64,000 nucleotides of DNA, taken from the NCBI GenBank assembly GCA_037157565.1, contig JAZHRO010000026.1, positions 36,640,501 through 36,704,500 of the forward strand, in the 5' to 3' direction. The notes beneath the pieces are model-generated. The model was given only the letters and a program-made list of their open reading frames with translations, searched no databases and was not told the DNA's origin. The translations under genes were made by a program, and so were the position numbers. The DNA is from Thalassia testudinum. Its lineage: Eukaryota > Streptophyta > Magnoliopsida > Alismatales > Hydrocharitaceae. Shown one piece after another: positions 46,653 to 59,575 of the stretch; position 1 is the stretch's first letter; each line of letters opens with the position of its first letter.

Positions 46653-49350
46653 TGATGAGAGCCTCATCATGAGCCATAACTAGCCCATTTTGACCCAATA
46701 AAGAAGATAAAAGCTCCTACATAACCTAGATGAAGGCTTAACCGAAGGAATAAGTGCTCTGAGAAGAAAACATGAATTAAAGGTTAAAACTGCAATTTTA
46801 CCATTTCAGTACATAAACAGGATTTCTCAGAGGCAAAACACAGGTCAAAAGGTCTAAATGAGATAAAAAGTGGGTTGAGTCAATCAGAAATGGGTTCATG
46901 TGCAATCTAGGAAATAAATTACTTGTGGTAACCCTAAAACAGACCTGCTTAATTCAACAAGGTTCCGGTCAGGATAAAAATCAATTAAACCCTCTAAAAA
47001 TCATGTAAAAATATCCCCTAGGGTTTATAACACTTAAGTTGGCCTTTGGAACCCAGTTTGACCTAGATTAGGGTCCTAGTTCATCAATTAACCTAATTTG
47101 GGTTTTTACGCAAAATATCCAATCAAACGAGGTCAAACCTAAAATCCAACTTCACCATTGGATTCCTTAGGTCAAAATTAGGTTTGCACCAAAATTTGGA
47201 CCTAAGGGGAGGTCATCTTGACCTACTTTGCAATTTAGTACACCCAAATCACAATTTGGTCCCTATCTTTTGAAAAGCATAACAGAACGCCCCCTAACTT
47301 CCTCGCCACCTTTGCAATCCGGTCCTTCCGCCATTATTAGGGCAGAATCCTGCTTCGGCGAGGATTTGAGAGGGAATCCTCTCTGATTCCTAAGAGATCC
47401 CCTCCCAGAAATGGAAGGGAGATTCTCTGAGGAATTCCCTTCCATCTGAGGCCAATTTCGATCCCTGGTGTGAACCCAATCTCTTGTGCGAACGCACGAG
47501 GGATTTGGGTATCTAAACTCTTTCCATCTCCGGCGACCGACCTCAGACGATGGCGTGCCTTCCACGCCTTGAACGACTGGCCCAGTACCTATATAAGAAC
47601 CCACACCTCCGGCCGCTCATCTTCAGCTTGATTTGGCCGAGTTTCCACCTCCAATTCATCTCCTCCTGCCCGGCCAAAATTCCCAGCAAGCTCCGGCGAG
47701 CCCCCTCCCCTCCCTCTTCGCTCTGCCACAAAACCAGTGGCAGAGTTATCTTCCTGACTCTCCTCCGCGTCGCGCAGCACCCGCGCACGCCGCCTCAGCC
47801 CCGTCGTCGCCGCCGTTCTCCCCCACTGGGTAGCATCTTCTCCGGCGATAGCAGGTACTGCTGTTCGCCTCTCCATCCCCCTTCATCCCTGTAGTTAGGC
47901 CAAATACCTTCTCCACATTCCCCTCTCTCTTTTTCCCTTGCTATTTTATCTGCTTACCCCTCGACAGTGCCTGAACACCTCCATCTTCCTCGCCTCCGAC
48001 CGACCTCTGGCAAGCTGCCCACACCACTCCACCCCTCCACACGGCTCGCTACCCATCTTGTGAGCTCCGCCTCACCACCAGGAACTCATTCCACCCCTCC
48101 ACTGCCACTCCAGACCTCCACAATAACCCCCCGACCAACCCCACAACTTCGGCCACAGGTTGACCTAGGCACACACGCCTAGGCCGACATGCGGCCTGCA
48201 GCACCGTCCACCGCCTTCGCCGTGCTACGGCGAAGGTCTCTAGCTGGTCTGATTGGGACAAGAGGCTCGTTTTGTGTCTGACAGTGTTGATGCTCCTGCC
48301 ATCATGGACGACATTTGAAGAAGCGTAGTCGTGCGAGTGTCGCGAAGTGCCTTGGTCCAGCAAGGAGCTCAAGCAGAGCCAGCAGCTGTGGGGATGGCAC
48401 GTGAGTTTGCGGGCGCGTGCGAAATCAGGGCAGAATCTTTAGTCCCACATCGTGGAGAGACAAGGCGCCGCTGCGACATAAATTGAATTTGTGATATCAC
48501 CTTAACGCCTCCGTAAGCACAGGGGTGAGGTCCCTCACTTGCCCCCTCACGTACGCCTCGTCCGCGGCTTGACCACGTGGATCTGGCGGGATCCGACCGA
48601 CCCAATCCTTGAGCACTCCTCGCGCATCACACCACCTGCAGGTGCACCTGGTCCCGGGTACGATCCGACCCAAATATCCATGTGGCTCTGGGAGAGCGTC
48701 CCTGAGTGAACTGTTGAGAGAGAGAGACGCGCGGGTAGAGGGAAATGGGTAGGTTTTGCTCCTGTGCAGGCAGACTGAGCGTGGAGAGACTTAGCCGCAA
48801 GGAGAAGAGAAGAAGCAGAAGAAGAAACTGAGCGAAGGAGAGACCAAGGCAGATCAGAAGAAGAGGAAAGAAGCCTTCGCAGGAGAAGAAGGAAGAGCAA
48901 GGCAGGAGCAAGCCAGAGAACGAAAGAAAGGTCAAGTGAAGACAGCAAAGATCAGAAGAAGGAGAAAGAAGGAAGGCAAGGTAGGAGAAGAAACAAGAGA
49001 AAAGATACAAAGGTAGGAAGAAGAAGCCTTCGCAAGCAAAGAAGAGAGAGAAGATCAGAAGAAGAAAAAGGGAAAAATACTTTTAAGACGTCTGATCACC
49101 AGATCAGACGTCCAATTTCATATTTTTTTGTCATAATTACTTTTAATGGCATACATTCATATTTGAATTAACATTTTGAGTAAATTAGAGTGTTCAACTT
49201 CATTTTGATTAGTAGTAAATTCCATTTGCTCCCTGTGCTCGACCTCGGATACTCCGATTTTCGAGTAATAAAATTCTCTATTTGTTTGAACGCTTTGTCG
49301 GCTATACTACAACGTGATATACTTTAAACCCGCACAAAAGCGTGACAACA
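46653..49350 (+). repeat. 3' LTR of Y
   Basis: 2698 bp, preceded by the purine tract GGTATGGGGGTA (46641-46652). It matches the 5' LTR except for scattered substitutions and a 44-45 bp deletion near 48325. Confidence 0.92.
49087..49112. repeat. GACGTC pair hairpin in the Y 3' LTR
   Basis: Hexamers at 49087 and 49107. Their 11-bp arms (GACGTCTGATC / GATCAGACGTC) are perfect inverted repeats around ACCA. Confidence 0.9.
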
Positions 49351-49907
49351 GGCCTCTCCGGATATGTCAAGTCATCTCCCACCTCGATACTCTCATGGCT
49401 TAAAACGTGGCTGGGATTGGCGATATATCTCCTGAGGTTGGAGATGTGAAACACGTCGTGCACTCATGATAGCTGGGGAGGAATGGCAAGTCGGTAAGCA
49501 ACGGATCCCACCCATTCCAAGACCTCAAAAGGTCCCATAAATCTCGGTGTGAGCTTCCCTTTCACCCCAAAACGCTACAAGCCCTTCGTGGGCGAAACAC
49601 GGAGAAAGGCATGATCTCCGATCTCAAACTGCACCTCCCAACGCTTCCTATCAATGTAACTCTTCTATCTGCTCCTAACGGTATGGAGTCGTCTGTGAAT
49701 CCGCTTTATTACCTCTTGACTCTAACGGATCAACCTAGGACCAACCTCCCACTTGGTCCCTACCTCGACCCAACTAAGGGGAGTCGTACACTTCCCCCCA
49801 TATAATGCCTCATAAGGTGCCATGCCAATACTCGAGTGGTAGTTGTTGCTGTATGCAAACTCTGCAAGGGCAAATGTTCCTCCCAGGAGCCTCTCTAGTC
49901 TAGTACA

Positions 49908-51467
49908 TGATAAATCCACTTTAGTGGATCATTATTCTGTCTAAGTACTCTCTAATTAGTTATTCTTAGTTGTTAATTAATTAGGAGTTATATGGCAATT
50001 CACCTTAGTCTGCGTATTATTTTATGCATCAATTTTACATTTAATAACATATGATATGGTAACATAATTGATTTGATGGATGCAGGCTAGGTGGAAGAGT
50101 TTAGACGTCCATTTTTGCATCTATAAGACGTCTGGAGATAACGTCAGACATCTGGGAACCGCAATCATGCAATCACTGATAGCCACACTTTTTAAGACAT
50201 CTGGAGTGTTGATCAAACGTCTGATGAAGAATTTTCAGTACTTATCCTGCCGTTCCAACCACTCGCGATCCTCGCTGATTGATTGGAGAACCTTCCAGCT
50301 GAAGAACCTTTTAAGAAAGCAAGAGCTATCGTCTTTTTCGTCAGGTGGGGGACCTCCTCCATCCTTCACCATAGTGAAGAAAGCCTGCATCATGATCAAG
50401 AGTGTGCACAGTGACTTGAGTGAACTCCATCGTCGCCTTTCTCATCTCACTCCACACTCATGGTACCCTCTCCTCTTCTCAATTTCCCTTCTTCTTCCTC
50501 TTTTCCACCTGCAGAGCAACCCACCTTCAACACCTTCTCCCCCCCACGCCAACACCACCACCGCTCAGCCTTGCACCCACCGCATGCCCCCTCATCGAGT
50601 GCATCGACCATCGACGCCCGCAGCCGCACACCCCCTTACGCGCGTGCAGCAGTGCAACCCCTCACGCCACAAGCCTTGTGCATGCACAACCCATGTGTGC
50701 ATGACTTTACTCACAGCCGACCTTCTTCATCTTCTCCAATAGAGGAACCCAAAGCCACCGCCGATCCTCCTCCTCGCAGCCATCGCTCCACAGACCTCCA
50801 ATCTCCGCTCCATCGACGCCGTTGAACTTGCCTCGCCCTCACGAGGCCACCCACGTCCACGACTACCACCATCGACCACCTGCACCACTGCTAACCGAAC
50901 CCACCTCGCCGGCCAACCTCCTCTCCGATCGACGACTTCTGGCCACCATCTTCGTGCTACCACCGCCCACGCATCAGACTCTCCACTAACAACCTTCTCG
51001 CACAACCACGCCTCCAATCGGTCCTCCATCTCCTTGCACGAGAAAAGGGGAGAACATCTCCCATTTCTCTACAGTAAAGGGCATATTGATATTTACATTT
51101 GGATGCCCATGCTGAGAGTTTAACTTTGATATTAATATTTGATATATTAAGTGAAGTTGCATGTGTGACCCTCTCTTTCTCTCTATTTCACATGCATGTT
51201 TATTCAAGGCTCTCTTTCTCTCATTTGATGCAACAACGTATTGACAAATTAATTTTTGCATCATTTTTGCCTCGAACAACATAGTCGAATAATGTACTAG
51301 AAACATTGGTGAATTTATTGGTTTACGCCTCCCTATGGATTTGACCTAACTCTTCATGGTTAGTTTTATTGATAAATACTTTTGATCTGGGACTTTTTCA
51401 CCACATGATTTTACTACGACGATGTATTTTTCTGACATTATATTCTACAAGTGAAAACCCCCGTTCA
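49908..51467 (+). mobile_element. Solo LTR 'W' (1560 bp) in X integrase
   Basis: Starts TGATAAATCC, ends CCGTTCA, flanked by perfect GTACA duplications (49903-49907, 51468-51472). Removing it reconnects the integrase frame region. It has the Tat/Athila-like LTR tail. Short Pro/Ala/His-rich ORFs inside are incidental. Confidence 0.92.
50104..50221. repeat. 20-bp-spaced GACGTC sites in W
   Basis: GACGTC at 50104 and 50127 (23 bp), GACATC at 50147 (20 bp), then GACATC/AACGTC at 50196/50216 (20 bp). Confidence 0.75.
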
Positions 51468-52249
51468 GTACACAGGCGCGTGAAGGTCTTCAAGGTCTAA
51501 ATAGTGTGCTTAGACTGTTCGTCAGTCTGGGGGTGGTAAGTAGTGCTGAATCTCAAGTGAGTTCCCAAGGTCTGCTGGAACTCTGCCCAAAACTGGGAAA
51601 TGAAATGGGTATCTATGTCGGATATGATCTCTCGAGGGACTCCGTGAAGGTGCACCACATCCTGGATGTAATGCTCTACCAACTATGCTGGCTCGAAGGT
51701 GACTCGGAACAGCAAAAATTGCGTCATTTTCGTCAACTATCCATTATAACCCAAACGACATCGTGTCCCCGCTTTGTAACCGGTAGCCCCACTACTAGAC
51801 CCATAGTGATACTCTCCCACTTCCACTCTGGCACATGAAGTGGCTGTAACGGCCCTACAGGCTTTTGGTGTTCGGCCTTCACCTGCTGGCACACCAAACA
51901 CTTCTGCACAAACTCACCAACATCCCACTTCATCCTCCACCAGAACTCACGTTGCAAATCATGGTACATCTTGGTGTTTTTGAGATGTATGGTGAACCTA
52001 GACCTGTGTGCCTCAGCTAGAAGCTCCCTCAACAGCTCCTCATCTCTAGGAACACACAAACGCTGCCTCATGCGTAGGATCTCATCAGTGAAAGTGAAGT
52101 CTCCTGGGTTCGCTGTCAATACCCTGTCTCGCAGTGTCTGTAGATATGGATCAGCCATCTGTCTGGTAATGATACGGTCTATGAGTTCTAGTCATGCCTG
52201 TCTTGCCACTGTCACTGCCCCGCAGTATCCACGTGGCTCCTGAGGTTGC

Positions 52250-53463
52250 CAATTGCCTACCTCCTCAATGAGTGTCCAACTCTATGCCTGTAAATTAGCC
52301 AAGTAGGTGGGCGCCTTTCGGCTCAAGGTGTTAGCCACAGCATTAGCCTTCCCTGGATGATAAGAGATGCTGCAGTCATAGTCCTTCAGGAGCTTTAACC
52401 AACATCTCTACCTCATATTGAGCTTCTTCTAATCAAATAGGTACTTAAGGCTCTTATGATCCATGAAGATCTCAAAAGTCTCACCGTACAGGTAGTGCCT
52501 CCATGTCTTCAACACGAAGATAATCGCTACCAGCTCCAAGTCATAAGTGGGGTAGTTATGCTCATGGGGCTTTAGTTGCCGCGATGTGTAAGCGACAACG
52601 TGGCCCCGCTACATGAGCACACCACCTAACCCCTGCAACGAAGCATCAGTGTAAACCACGAACCTGCCACTGCTGTCTGAAATGCTAACTACAGGGGCTG
52701 AAGTCAGCTTCCCCTTCAGCTCCTGAATGCACACCTCACACTCATCTATCCAAGTAAAAGGCACATCTTTTCTAGTCAACTGAGTCATAGGACACTCAAT
52801 TTTGGAGAATCCTCTGATAAACCACTGGTAGTAGCCTGTTAGCCCCAAGAAACTGCATATCTTTATCACTGTACGTGGCCTCTCCCACCTGAACACGACC
52901 TCAACCTTGGCCTAATCCACAGCTAACCCATCTCCCGAGACCACATGGCCCAACCAGAACTCACACTTGCTGTACTTGGCATACAACCTGCATTGTCTCG
53001 AAGTGTCCAGAACCATGCATAGATGCTGCCCATGCTATGACTGATCCCGAGAGTAAACTAGCACATCATTGATGAAGACCACCACAATTTGGTCCAAGTA
53101 AGGTCTGAAGACATGGTTCATCAGGTCTATGAAAGCAGCTCGGGCATTGGTCAGCCCAAATGGCATGACCAAAAACTCATAGTGTCCATACCGAGTACGG
53201 AAAACTATATTGGAGATGTCTGTCTCCTTGATCCTCAACTGATGGTAACCCAACCTCAAGTATATCTTGAAGAACACCATGGCATCTCTCAACTGGTCAA
53301 AGAGGTCGTCGATATGGGGCAATGAATACATGTTCTTGATGGTGACTCGATTCAGCTGCCTGCAATCAACACAAAGCCGGAGGGTGCCATCCTTCTTCTT
53401 CACAAACAAAATAGGGGCTCCCCATGGGGACACACTAGGCCTCACAAAGCCCTTCTCTAACAA
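52250..53463 (-). pseudogene. Reverse transcriptase and RNase H of X
   Basis: 53035-53463 carries the gypsy reverse transcriptase blocks: [43 protein letters not shown]. The catalytic FIDD is changed to FIND (near 53070) and the earlier catalytic Asp (usually in DLRSGYHQ) is Tyr. Downstream 52609-52896 has the connection and RNase H start (YTDASLQGLGGVLM), and the region to 52250 has further RNase H motifs with stops. It is inactive. Confidence 0.88.
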
Positions 53464-53466
53464 ATC

Positions 53467-54207
53467 CTACAACTGGGACTTGAGCTCTCGCAGCTTAAGT
53501 GGTGCCATCTTGTATAGTGCAGTGGAGATGGGGCTGGTCCCCGATACCAATGAGATCTCAAACTTGATTTCACGCTTAGGTGTTAGTTTTGGTAGCTCCT
53601 CCGAGAAGACGTTGGGGTACTTGCAGACCATCGGAACACTCAATAGGTCAGCTACTGGGCTAGTCTCTACTACAACACAAGCTAGGAAGCCCTCACACCC
53701 CTGACTCAGTAGCTTTGCTGCCCAAAGCGCATAGATGCATCTAAAACCTCCATCCACTAGCTGACCGTGGAACTCAAATGGAAGCAGCTCAGGTACGGAG
53801 AAAACAATCTTCCTCCCAAAATAGTCCACTAGGGCGTGATAGGTAGACAACCAATCCAACTCTAAAATCACGCCAAAGTCCTCCATCTGGATCACAATTA
53901 GGTCAGTGGGAAGATTGTGTCCCCCTATAGTAACCTCACAATCTGTGTAAACCTCCTCAGCTACAAACAACTATCCACATGGGCCTCTAGTCAGGAATGG
54001 ATCCTCTAACAGAGTACTGTTCAACCCCAAACTGACGGTAAAACTTGTGGAGACAAAGGAATGCGTGGCATTAGAATCAAAAAGTACATAAACTAATCTA
54101 TCGGAAACTGTAACGATACCTGCCACAACAAAACTTGAAGCCCTAGCATCTCTGTGAGTCAGGGCGTTGACACACCCCTCAGCCCTAGGTGCAGAAGAAG
54201 CAGCCAC
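53467..54207 (-). pseudogene. Aspartic protease region of X
   Basis: The protease signature is present near 54060-54090 as FDSNATHSF, where the family has DSGATHSF; Gly to Asn disables the active site. One stop (53971) separates it from 53970-53467, which holds DFGVILELDWLSTYHA and the linker into reverse transcriptase. Confidence 0.82.
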
Positions 54208-54239
54208 ACTCTAGGTCGGGCGAGTAGCAGCTAGTCAGT

Positions 54240-55283
54240 ACCCACCTCGCGACTGCTGTCCTTCTCCTCGTGCCTGGTAACCACGGATGCCAGATCGGCC
54301 TCCCATGCTCGGTGCTCGGAGCATCTGGTATGCTCTAGCCCTAGATGGGCAGTCCCTCCTCATGTGGCCTGGCTGGCCACACTGGTAGCAGAGAGGGGCA
54401 CGACCTCCTCCCTCAGTCTGTCCTTGTTAGTAACTGGGTGAGGGTCTGGTGCTGGCAAATGGCACCCGTCGGGGGCCTCCAAAGGCCACTGGTGGCCCCA
54501 CAGAGCGGGATGACTCCCCCGCAAGCACCGTGTGGCTCCTCTCCTGGCGACCCTATGAGTGCTCAAGCTGGTAGGGCCTCTTCCATCCTCCGTCAATGTC
54601 TCGCGTGGTCGGGTTGGTCTCCTCGTAGGTCATCCTGCCTCGACCACATAGGAGAAGGTAGGTAACTTCAGGGGCTTCACATACCCTCGTATAGCAAGCT
54701 CGAGACCCTCGATGAACCTCCACAGGTGCTCCTCCTTTGTAGTCATAGTAGATGGGGCGAAGCTTGACAGCTCCAGGAAACACGTGCGGTATGCGCTAAT
54801 TGTCATCTCCCCATGGTGGAGGGTGTGGAACTCCCACCTCCTTTGGTCCTGCCAGGTTAGAGGGAAGTACTGCTTGCAGAAGAGTGCCATGAACCAGTCC
54901 CAAGATGGCTTTCTCCCCTCCTATCCTTTGATTTCCCTCCACCATCTGTGGGCTGCACTCTCTAACTGGTACATGGCAAAGGCCACACAGTACTCTGCAG
55001 GAGGGTGGAGTGTGTCAAAGATCTTCTCCATCTGCTCCATCTAGTCCTTTGCCTCAGACAGGTTCTCCTCCCTCTCCACATCCTTAAGAGGAGGCGGCAG
55101 AGGAGGTGGCTGCTGCTGAAACTCCTCCCACACAATGTCTTGGATTAGCTAAGTGAGGTCCTGGGCTTGGATGCCCTGAAGGAGGGGTGGAGCGGCCCCG
55201 GCCTCAGGTCTGGCATGTTCGCCCCCACAACTACACCCACAGCCACGCCCATGGCCTGCCCCACGAGCTGCCCGACGAGTCAT
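54240..55283 (-). pseudogene. gag: Gag of X, with three visible stops
   Basis: It starts at the ATG at 55283. The retrotransposon gag domain (W--F---Y-P ... RRWEF--L ... FIEGLELAIRGYV) spans about 54990-54650. A CCHC zinc knuckle (CYQCGQPGHMRRDCP) lies near 54350-54392. TAG stops at 55151, 55043 and 54923 break it; they fit single C-to-T or G-to-A changes. It would encode the particle core of X. Confidence 0.85.
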
Positions 55284-55444
55284 CTCCTATAAGGAGATGG
55301 AAAAAAAATTAGAGATTGTCAATGACACAAGGCTAAAATATGACTCACAAGCGGAGATCAAGATAATACGTTGTGATGCCTATCCTACCTACATACACAT
55401 GAGTGGATACTTCCAGGCCATTTGGTTTATTTCTTGGGACGATC

Positions 55445-55458
55445 ACGCCTTGATACCA
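55445..55458 (-). other. Primer binding site of X
   Basis: The - strand reads TGGTATCAAGGCGT three bases after the 5' LTR end. It is close to the initiator Met tRNA type. Confidence 0.75.
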
Positions 55459-58400
55459 TCTTGTTACGACCCGAATCGGGTTCCTTATGGAACCCGGGAA
55501 TGGTTCTCCTTGACTAATCCCAAGATTCAGTCATCCATCGAGAAATAGACTAAATATATATATACAGCATTCCACACATGCAATATTGCTAAGCATTCAA
55601 TGAAAGATGGAAAGTAGAATAATAATCTGAAATAGACATCATGTCACAGGAGAAAAACAGAGTTCACAACATAGCTATCACAACTGAAATTGAACGGCAG
55701 AAAACAATGCGACTAGTTCCAACATGAAGAAAGAAAAGTACCATAAAGACGGTAAGCTGAAAACTGACTAAGGCTGGGCTCGATTAGACCTAGCACCCTC
55801 CACAGCCGGTGGTATTGGCTACTCACCTCCCTGACCTAAATATAAGTAGCGGATGTCAGCTAAACGCTAAGTAGAGTGGCAAACTCAAGAACATTTAATG
55901 CATTTAACTTTAAAAGCAGTAAACTATTTATGCAGTTTTAGTTATTCATACAGTTACGCTTGGTTCTATTCATAATCACTAGTTGTTTAGTATTTAGGCA
56001 TTTTAGTAAAGGTCCATGTCATCACTTGATACACATGTTCCCTATGGGAATGATCTTGTTGCAGTTTTCCCGCGATGCAGGACACACTCGTGGCACTCTC
56101 TTGGATGGGAGAGTTCCTCGTGGTAGTCCTACACCCGGTCTGCCACTCTAGGGTCACAGTCGTGACGTAGTGGTGACTATGGCACGCGCGATAGACGCAT
56201 GGGTGTTACCCCGCATTGGCACGCAGTCAGTCCTTTCCCCTAGCGGGTACGCTCTAACGTACAACATAGAACATAATAGGGGTCACTCCTCTCACTAGTC
56301 TACGTACCCTCACCCGACTATCCCGGTTTGCCTAGTGGGCTCAACAAGAGTTGGTGTAGGGAGGCCATTCCCATCACAGGTCCCAACCCAAGGGGAGGCT
56401 AGCTCTCTCCCTACACAAAAGTGACAGTAGCTCTCTTCAGTACCACGTACACGAGGGCCAGCTCACTTTTTGTACACAAGACCAACCAACCGTCATGCCT
56501 GTTGACGAGTCGATTGTTCGCTTTAAAGTCGTTTGCAGTTTTATGTGGTGGAAAAATCGACTAATCAATATTTAAAAAGAAATAACCACTCACAGAGGAG
56601 CGGGTTGTATCCACAGGGAGGCAATGATGTATTTAAAGTCACACCAGTTAAAAATGTTTGTTCGTAGTTAGTTTGGACAAGAATCAAGCCAGATTTGCCT
56701 TTAGATTAAGGTTGAAACAAGAAATAATGCTGAAATAGCAATTATGAGTAACTAGAGGATATTTGTTGCAATGCAGAATCAATAAAATATTAATAAAAAT
56801 TGACAATGGCAGAAAATGTAATTTTTAATGGCCCGATTACTGTAGCAAAACAGGGGATTTTTTCCCCTTTGGCATGCACGACGAGGAGTGGACGGCCGGA
56901 CGCGGGAAGCTCAGAGGAAGTTCCTTGGACAGAGGGCTTCGAAACGGTGGTGGTGGCGTGTTGCGCGGCGGCCGGAGGCGGCCGGAAGAGCTCCGACGAA
57001 GGTGGTTGCAGGCAGTACCCAGGAGTGTTTGTCCAACCATTATAATTTTTCAGGGAGGGTGGGTTGGGTATTTCTATGGTATGTGGGATATTGGGCAAAG
57101 CAAATCCCACTCCTAAGTTCTGCTCACTGATTTGGGGCTTAACCAGGCCAATATTCCTATAATAGGAGTAAAACGGATCCCAATGATTGTCATTATGTCC
57201 ATCAAGGAATGGACCATCTCAGCGTTTGGGATCGAAGGATGCAGAGTGGGGGTGAGGGTGTGGGCAAGATGTGAAAGGATGAAAATCAATGTGGTCCATT
57301 CTAACTCACACCTCAATCAGAATTCCCCAAGCAAAACACAATTCAAAAGGACCTTTTAGGTCTTTCCCAATTTAGGCTTTTGATTTTAAGTCAGATTGCA
57401 GGTGACAATACAATTTGTTCAATCAATTTACACGCCTATTGTCGACCTACGGCTCTCCTAAGAAGACCTAGTTGGAGCTTAGGTGTTCTTCCCTAAATCT
57501 CAAATGGTCAAGTAAATCCAAAGACGGAAGATCGAGGGATGCAAGTAGGCCTAAGCCTTCCTTTGAAGCTGTGCTTTCGCGGTGCTTCTCAACTACCCCC
57601 AAAAATCCGTGACAGGGTATCCCCCTCTTTGGATTTACAAAACCTTTGATCTCAAGTTTTGAACACTTCAGAATCCAACAGTAGGAGGGCTCTTGTCCTA
57701 GTCGTTTCAAGACTTAGGAGTGTCTAAATGAGTGCTGTGGTGCAACAGATATAAGTGTGCATTCATCGCAAAAGGATTTTGAATTTTGAATCGCACACCA
57801 CGTTTTGCAATCAAGTCCTTGATTTTTAGATGTCCCTCCTTTAATTAGTCCTTTTTTTTCGAATATATGTGACCACTTGTTAAATAGCTTCAAGACAAAC
57901 TTTGTGGTCTTTGAATTAAATCCCAAATGCAATGCGTGATCAAGAATAGGATGCAAAGTAAGAGAATGCGTACCTTGTTTCCAGCAATCAACGATGCAAG
58001 AAAGCATGCAATGCAAAGAAATAAATCTAGAGGCTGCTCATACAAACCTAAATGGTTCGTCCTAGGGCAGGCAGCTTCTAATAGGTAGCTCATTTTTTTT
58101 TATTTTTTATTTTTTAATTTTTAATTTTTAAACTACTTATGCACAAGCAAATAAAAGTAATAAAAAAAACCTAAATCTAAAGAAAAGGGAACAGGCTCCC
58201 AAAAATTACCCAACACGGGCCCAAAACAAAATTGGGGAACAAACCCCTTAAAATATACCCCAGAACAAGGTTTCAAACAAAATGCAATAAAAAATTAAAT
58301 CTAAAGTCTTAATTCTATCAAACTAGCGACTAAATATACAATGATGTCCGTCGCGTCCTCGTCCTTCTCCTTTCAAAATTGCTCGTCCAATTCTCCTCTG

Positions 58401-58541
58401 GCGACGTCAAGGGCTGCCTCTCACACTGGCTGATTCTTGCACAAATTTCTCGCACAGAAGAGAAAATAATTAATGGTCAAATCACTGTGCAATTGACAAA
58501 TAATAAAAATAAAATCAAGTAAAATTATTGCGTCTGTTGCC

Positions 58542-58559
58542 TCCCCGGCAACGGCGCCA
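58542..58559 (-). other. Primer binding site of Z2 (tRNA-Asp type)
   Basis: Identical to the Z1 and Y sites. Confidence 0.88.
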
Positions 58560-59549
58560 TTTGACGAGTCGATTGTTCGCTTTAAAGTCATTTGCAGTTT
58601 TACGTGGTGGAAAAATCGACTAATCAATATTTAAAAAGAAATAACTACTCACAGAGGAGCGGGTCGTATCCATAGGGAGGCAATGACGTATTTAAATTCA
58701 CACCAGTTAAAAACGTTTGTTCGTAGTTAGTTTGGACAAGAACCAAGCCATATTTGCCTTCAGATTAAGGTTGAAACAAGAAACAATGCTGAAATAGCAA
58801 TTATGAGTAACTAGAGGATATTTGTCGCAATGTACAATTAATAAAATATTAATAAAAATTGACAATGGCAGAAAATGTAATTTTTAATGGCCCGGTTACT
58901 GTAGCAAAACAGGGGATTTTTTCCCCTTGGCATACGCGACGAGGAGTGGACGACCAGATGTGGGAAGCTCAGAGGAAGTTCCTTGGACCGAGGGCTTCAA
59001 AACGGTGGTGGTGGCATGTCGCGCGGTGGCCGGAGGCGGCCGAACGAGCTCCGGCGGAGGTGGCTGCAGCTGCTTTGGCGTGCGTTGCAGGCGGGTGAGG
59101 GAGCGCGCGCAGCCTGTTGGCGGTGAGGACTGCTGCGCGCTGCTGCGTGTTGGCTGGAGGCGTGGGCGCACACTGCAGCCGGTGCGTGCTCTGTTGACGG
59201 TGAGAGCGGGTGCGGCAGGCGCAGGGAAGGTGCTGCAGGTGTGGGAGTGATTCTGCAGGTGCGGCTGCAGTTGGCGTGGGTGAGCAGGCGGTTGCGCGTG
59301 GAGATGGTGAAGGCTGCAGGCGCGGGGAAGGTGGAGTGAGCGAGCGTGAGGGCTGGAGGCTGTGCACGCCTTGCATGTGGGTGGAGGGCGGTTGCGCGCT
59401 CTATTGGCATGGGTGTGCAGGCGGTGAGAGCGGGAGGAAGTGGCGGGTTCTTGCGTGCGGCTGGAGATGAGCAGGTGGCTGCTGCGGCGTGGGTGGTGGA
59501 AGTGAAGTGGGAGAACGAAGATTGCTGCTGGAGTGGGGGGTGGACTTCA

Positions 59550-59575
59550 GACGTCCGGGAAATTTCCCGGACGTC
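59550..59575. repeat. 26-bp perfect palindrome with a GACGTC pair, Z2 LTR
   Basis: GACGTC at 59550 and 59570 with spacer CGGGAAATTTCCCG; the whole 26 bp is self-complementary. Confidence 0.92.

Larger units (their letters stand above)
32368..49350 (+). mobile_element. Non-autonomous gypsy element 'Y' (Tat/Athila-type primer site)
   Basis: LTRs are 32368-35110 and 46653-49350, flanked by perfect GGCCT duplications (32363-32367, 49351-49355). The primer site is of tRNA-Asp type. The interior encodes one long acidic ORF, now split by Z1, and ends with conserved hairpins, a G7 tract, short tandem repeats and a purine tract. No protease, reverse transcriptase or integrase was found, so it should depend on a partner. 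The LTRs differ mainly by a 44-45 bp indel near 34045-34090. Confidence 0.9.
49368..52158 (-). pseudogene. Integrase of X, split by solo LTR W
   Basis: 51733-52158 encodes the zinc-binding HHCC part of gypsy integrase (CLVCQQVKAEH) and the start of the core. 51497-51682 has the core motifs GVPREIISD and STTYHPQTDEQS. After W, 49722-49900 has AEFAYSNNYHSSIGMAPYEALYG, followed by the C-terminal region to 49356, which continues at 32362 beyond Y. Several stops and frameshifts are present besides W. The enzyme would insert element DNA, but this copy cannot be made intact. Confidence 0.85.
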
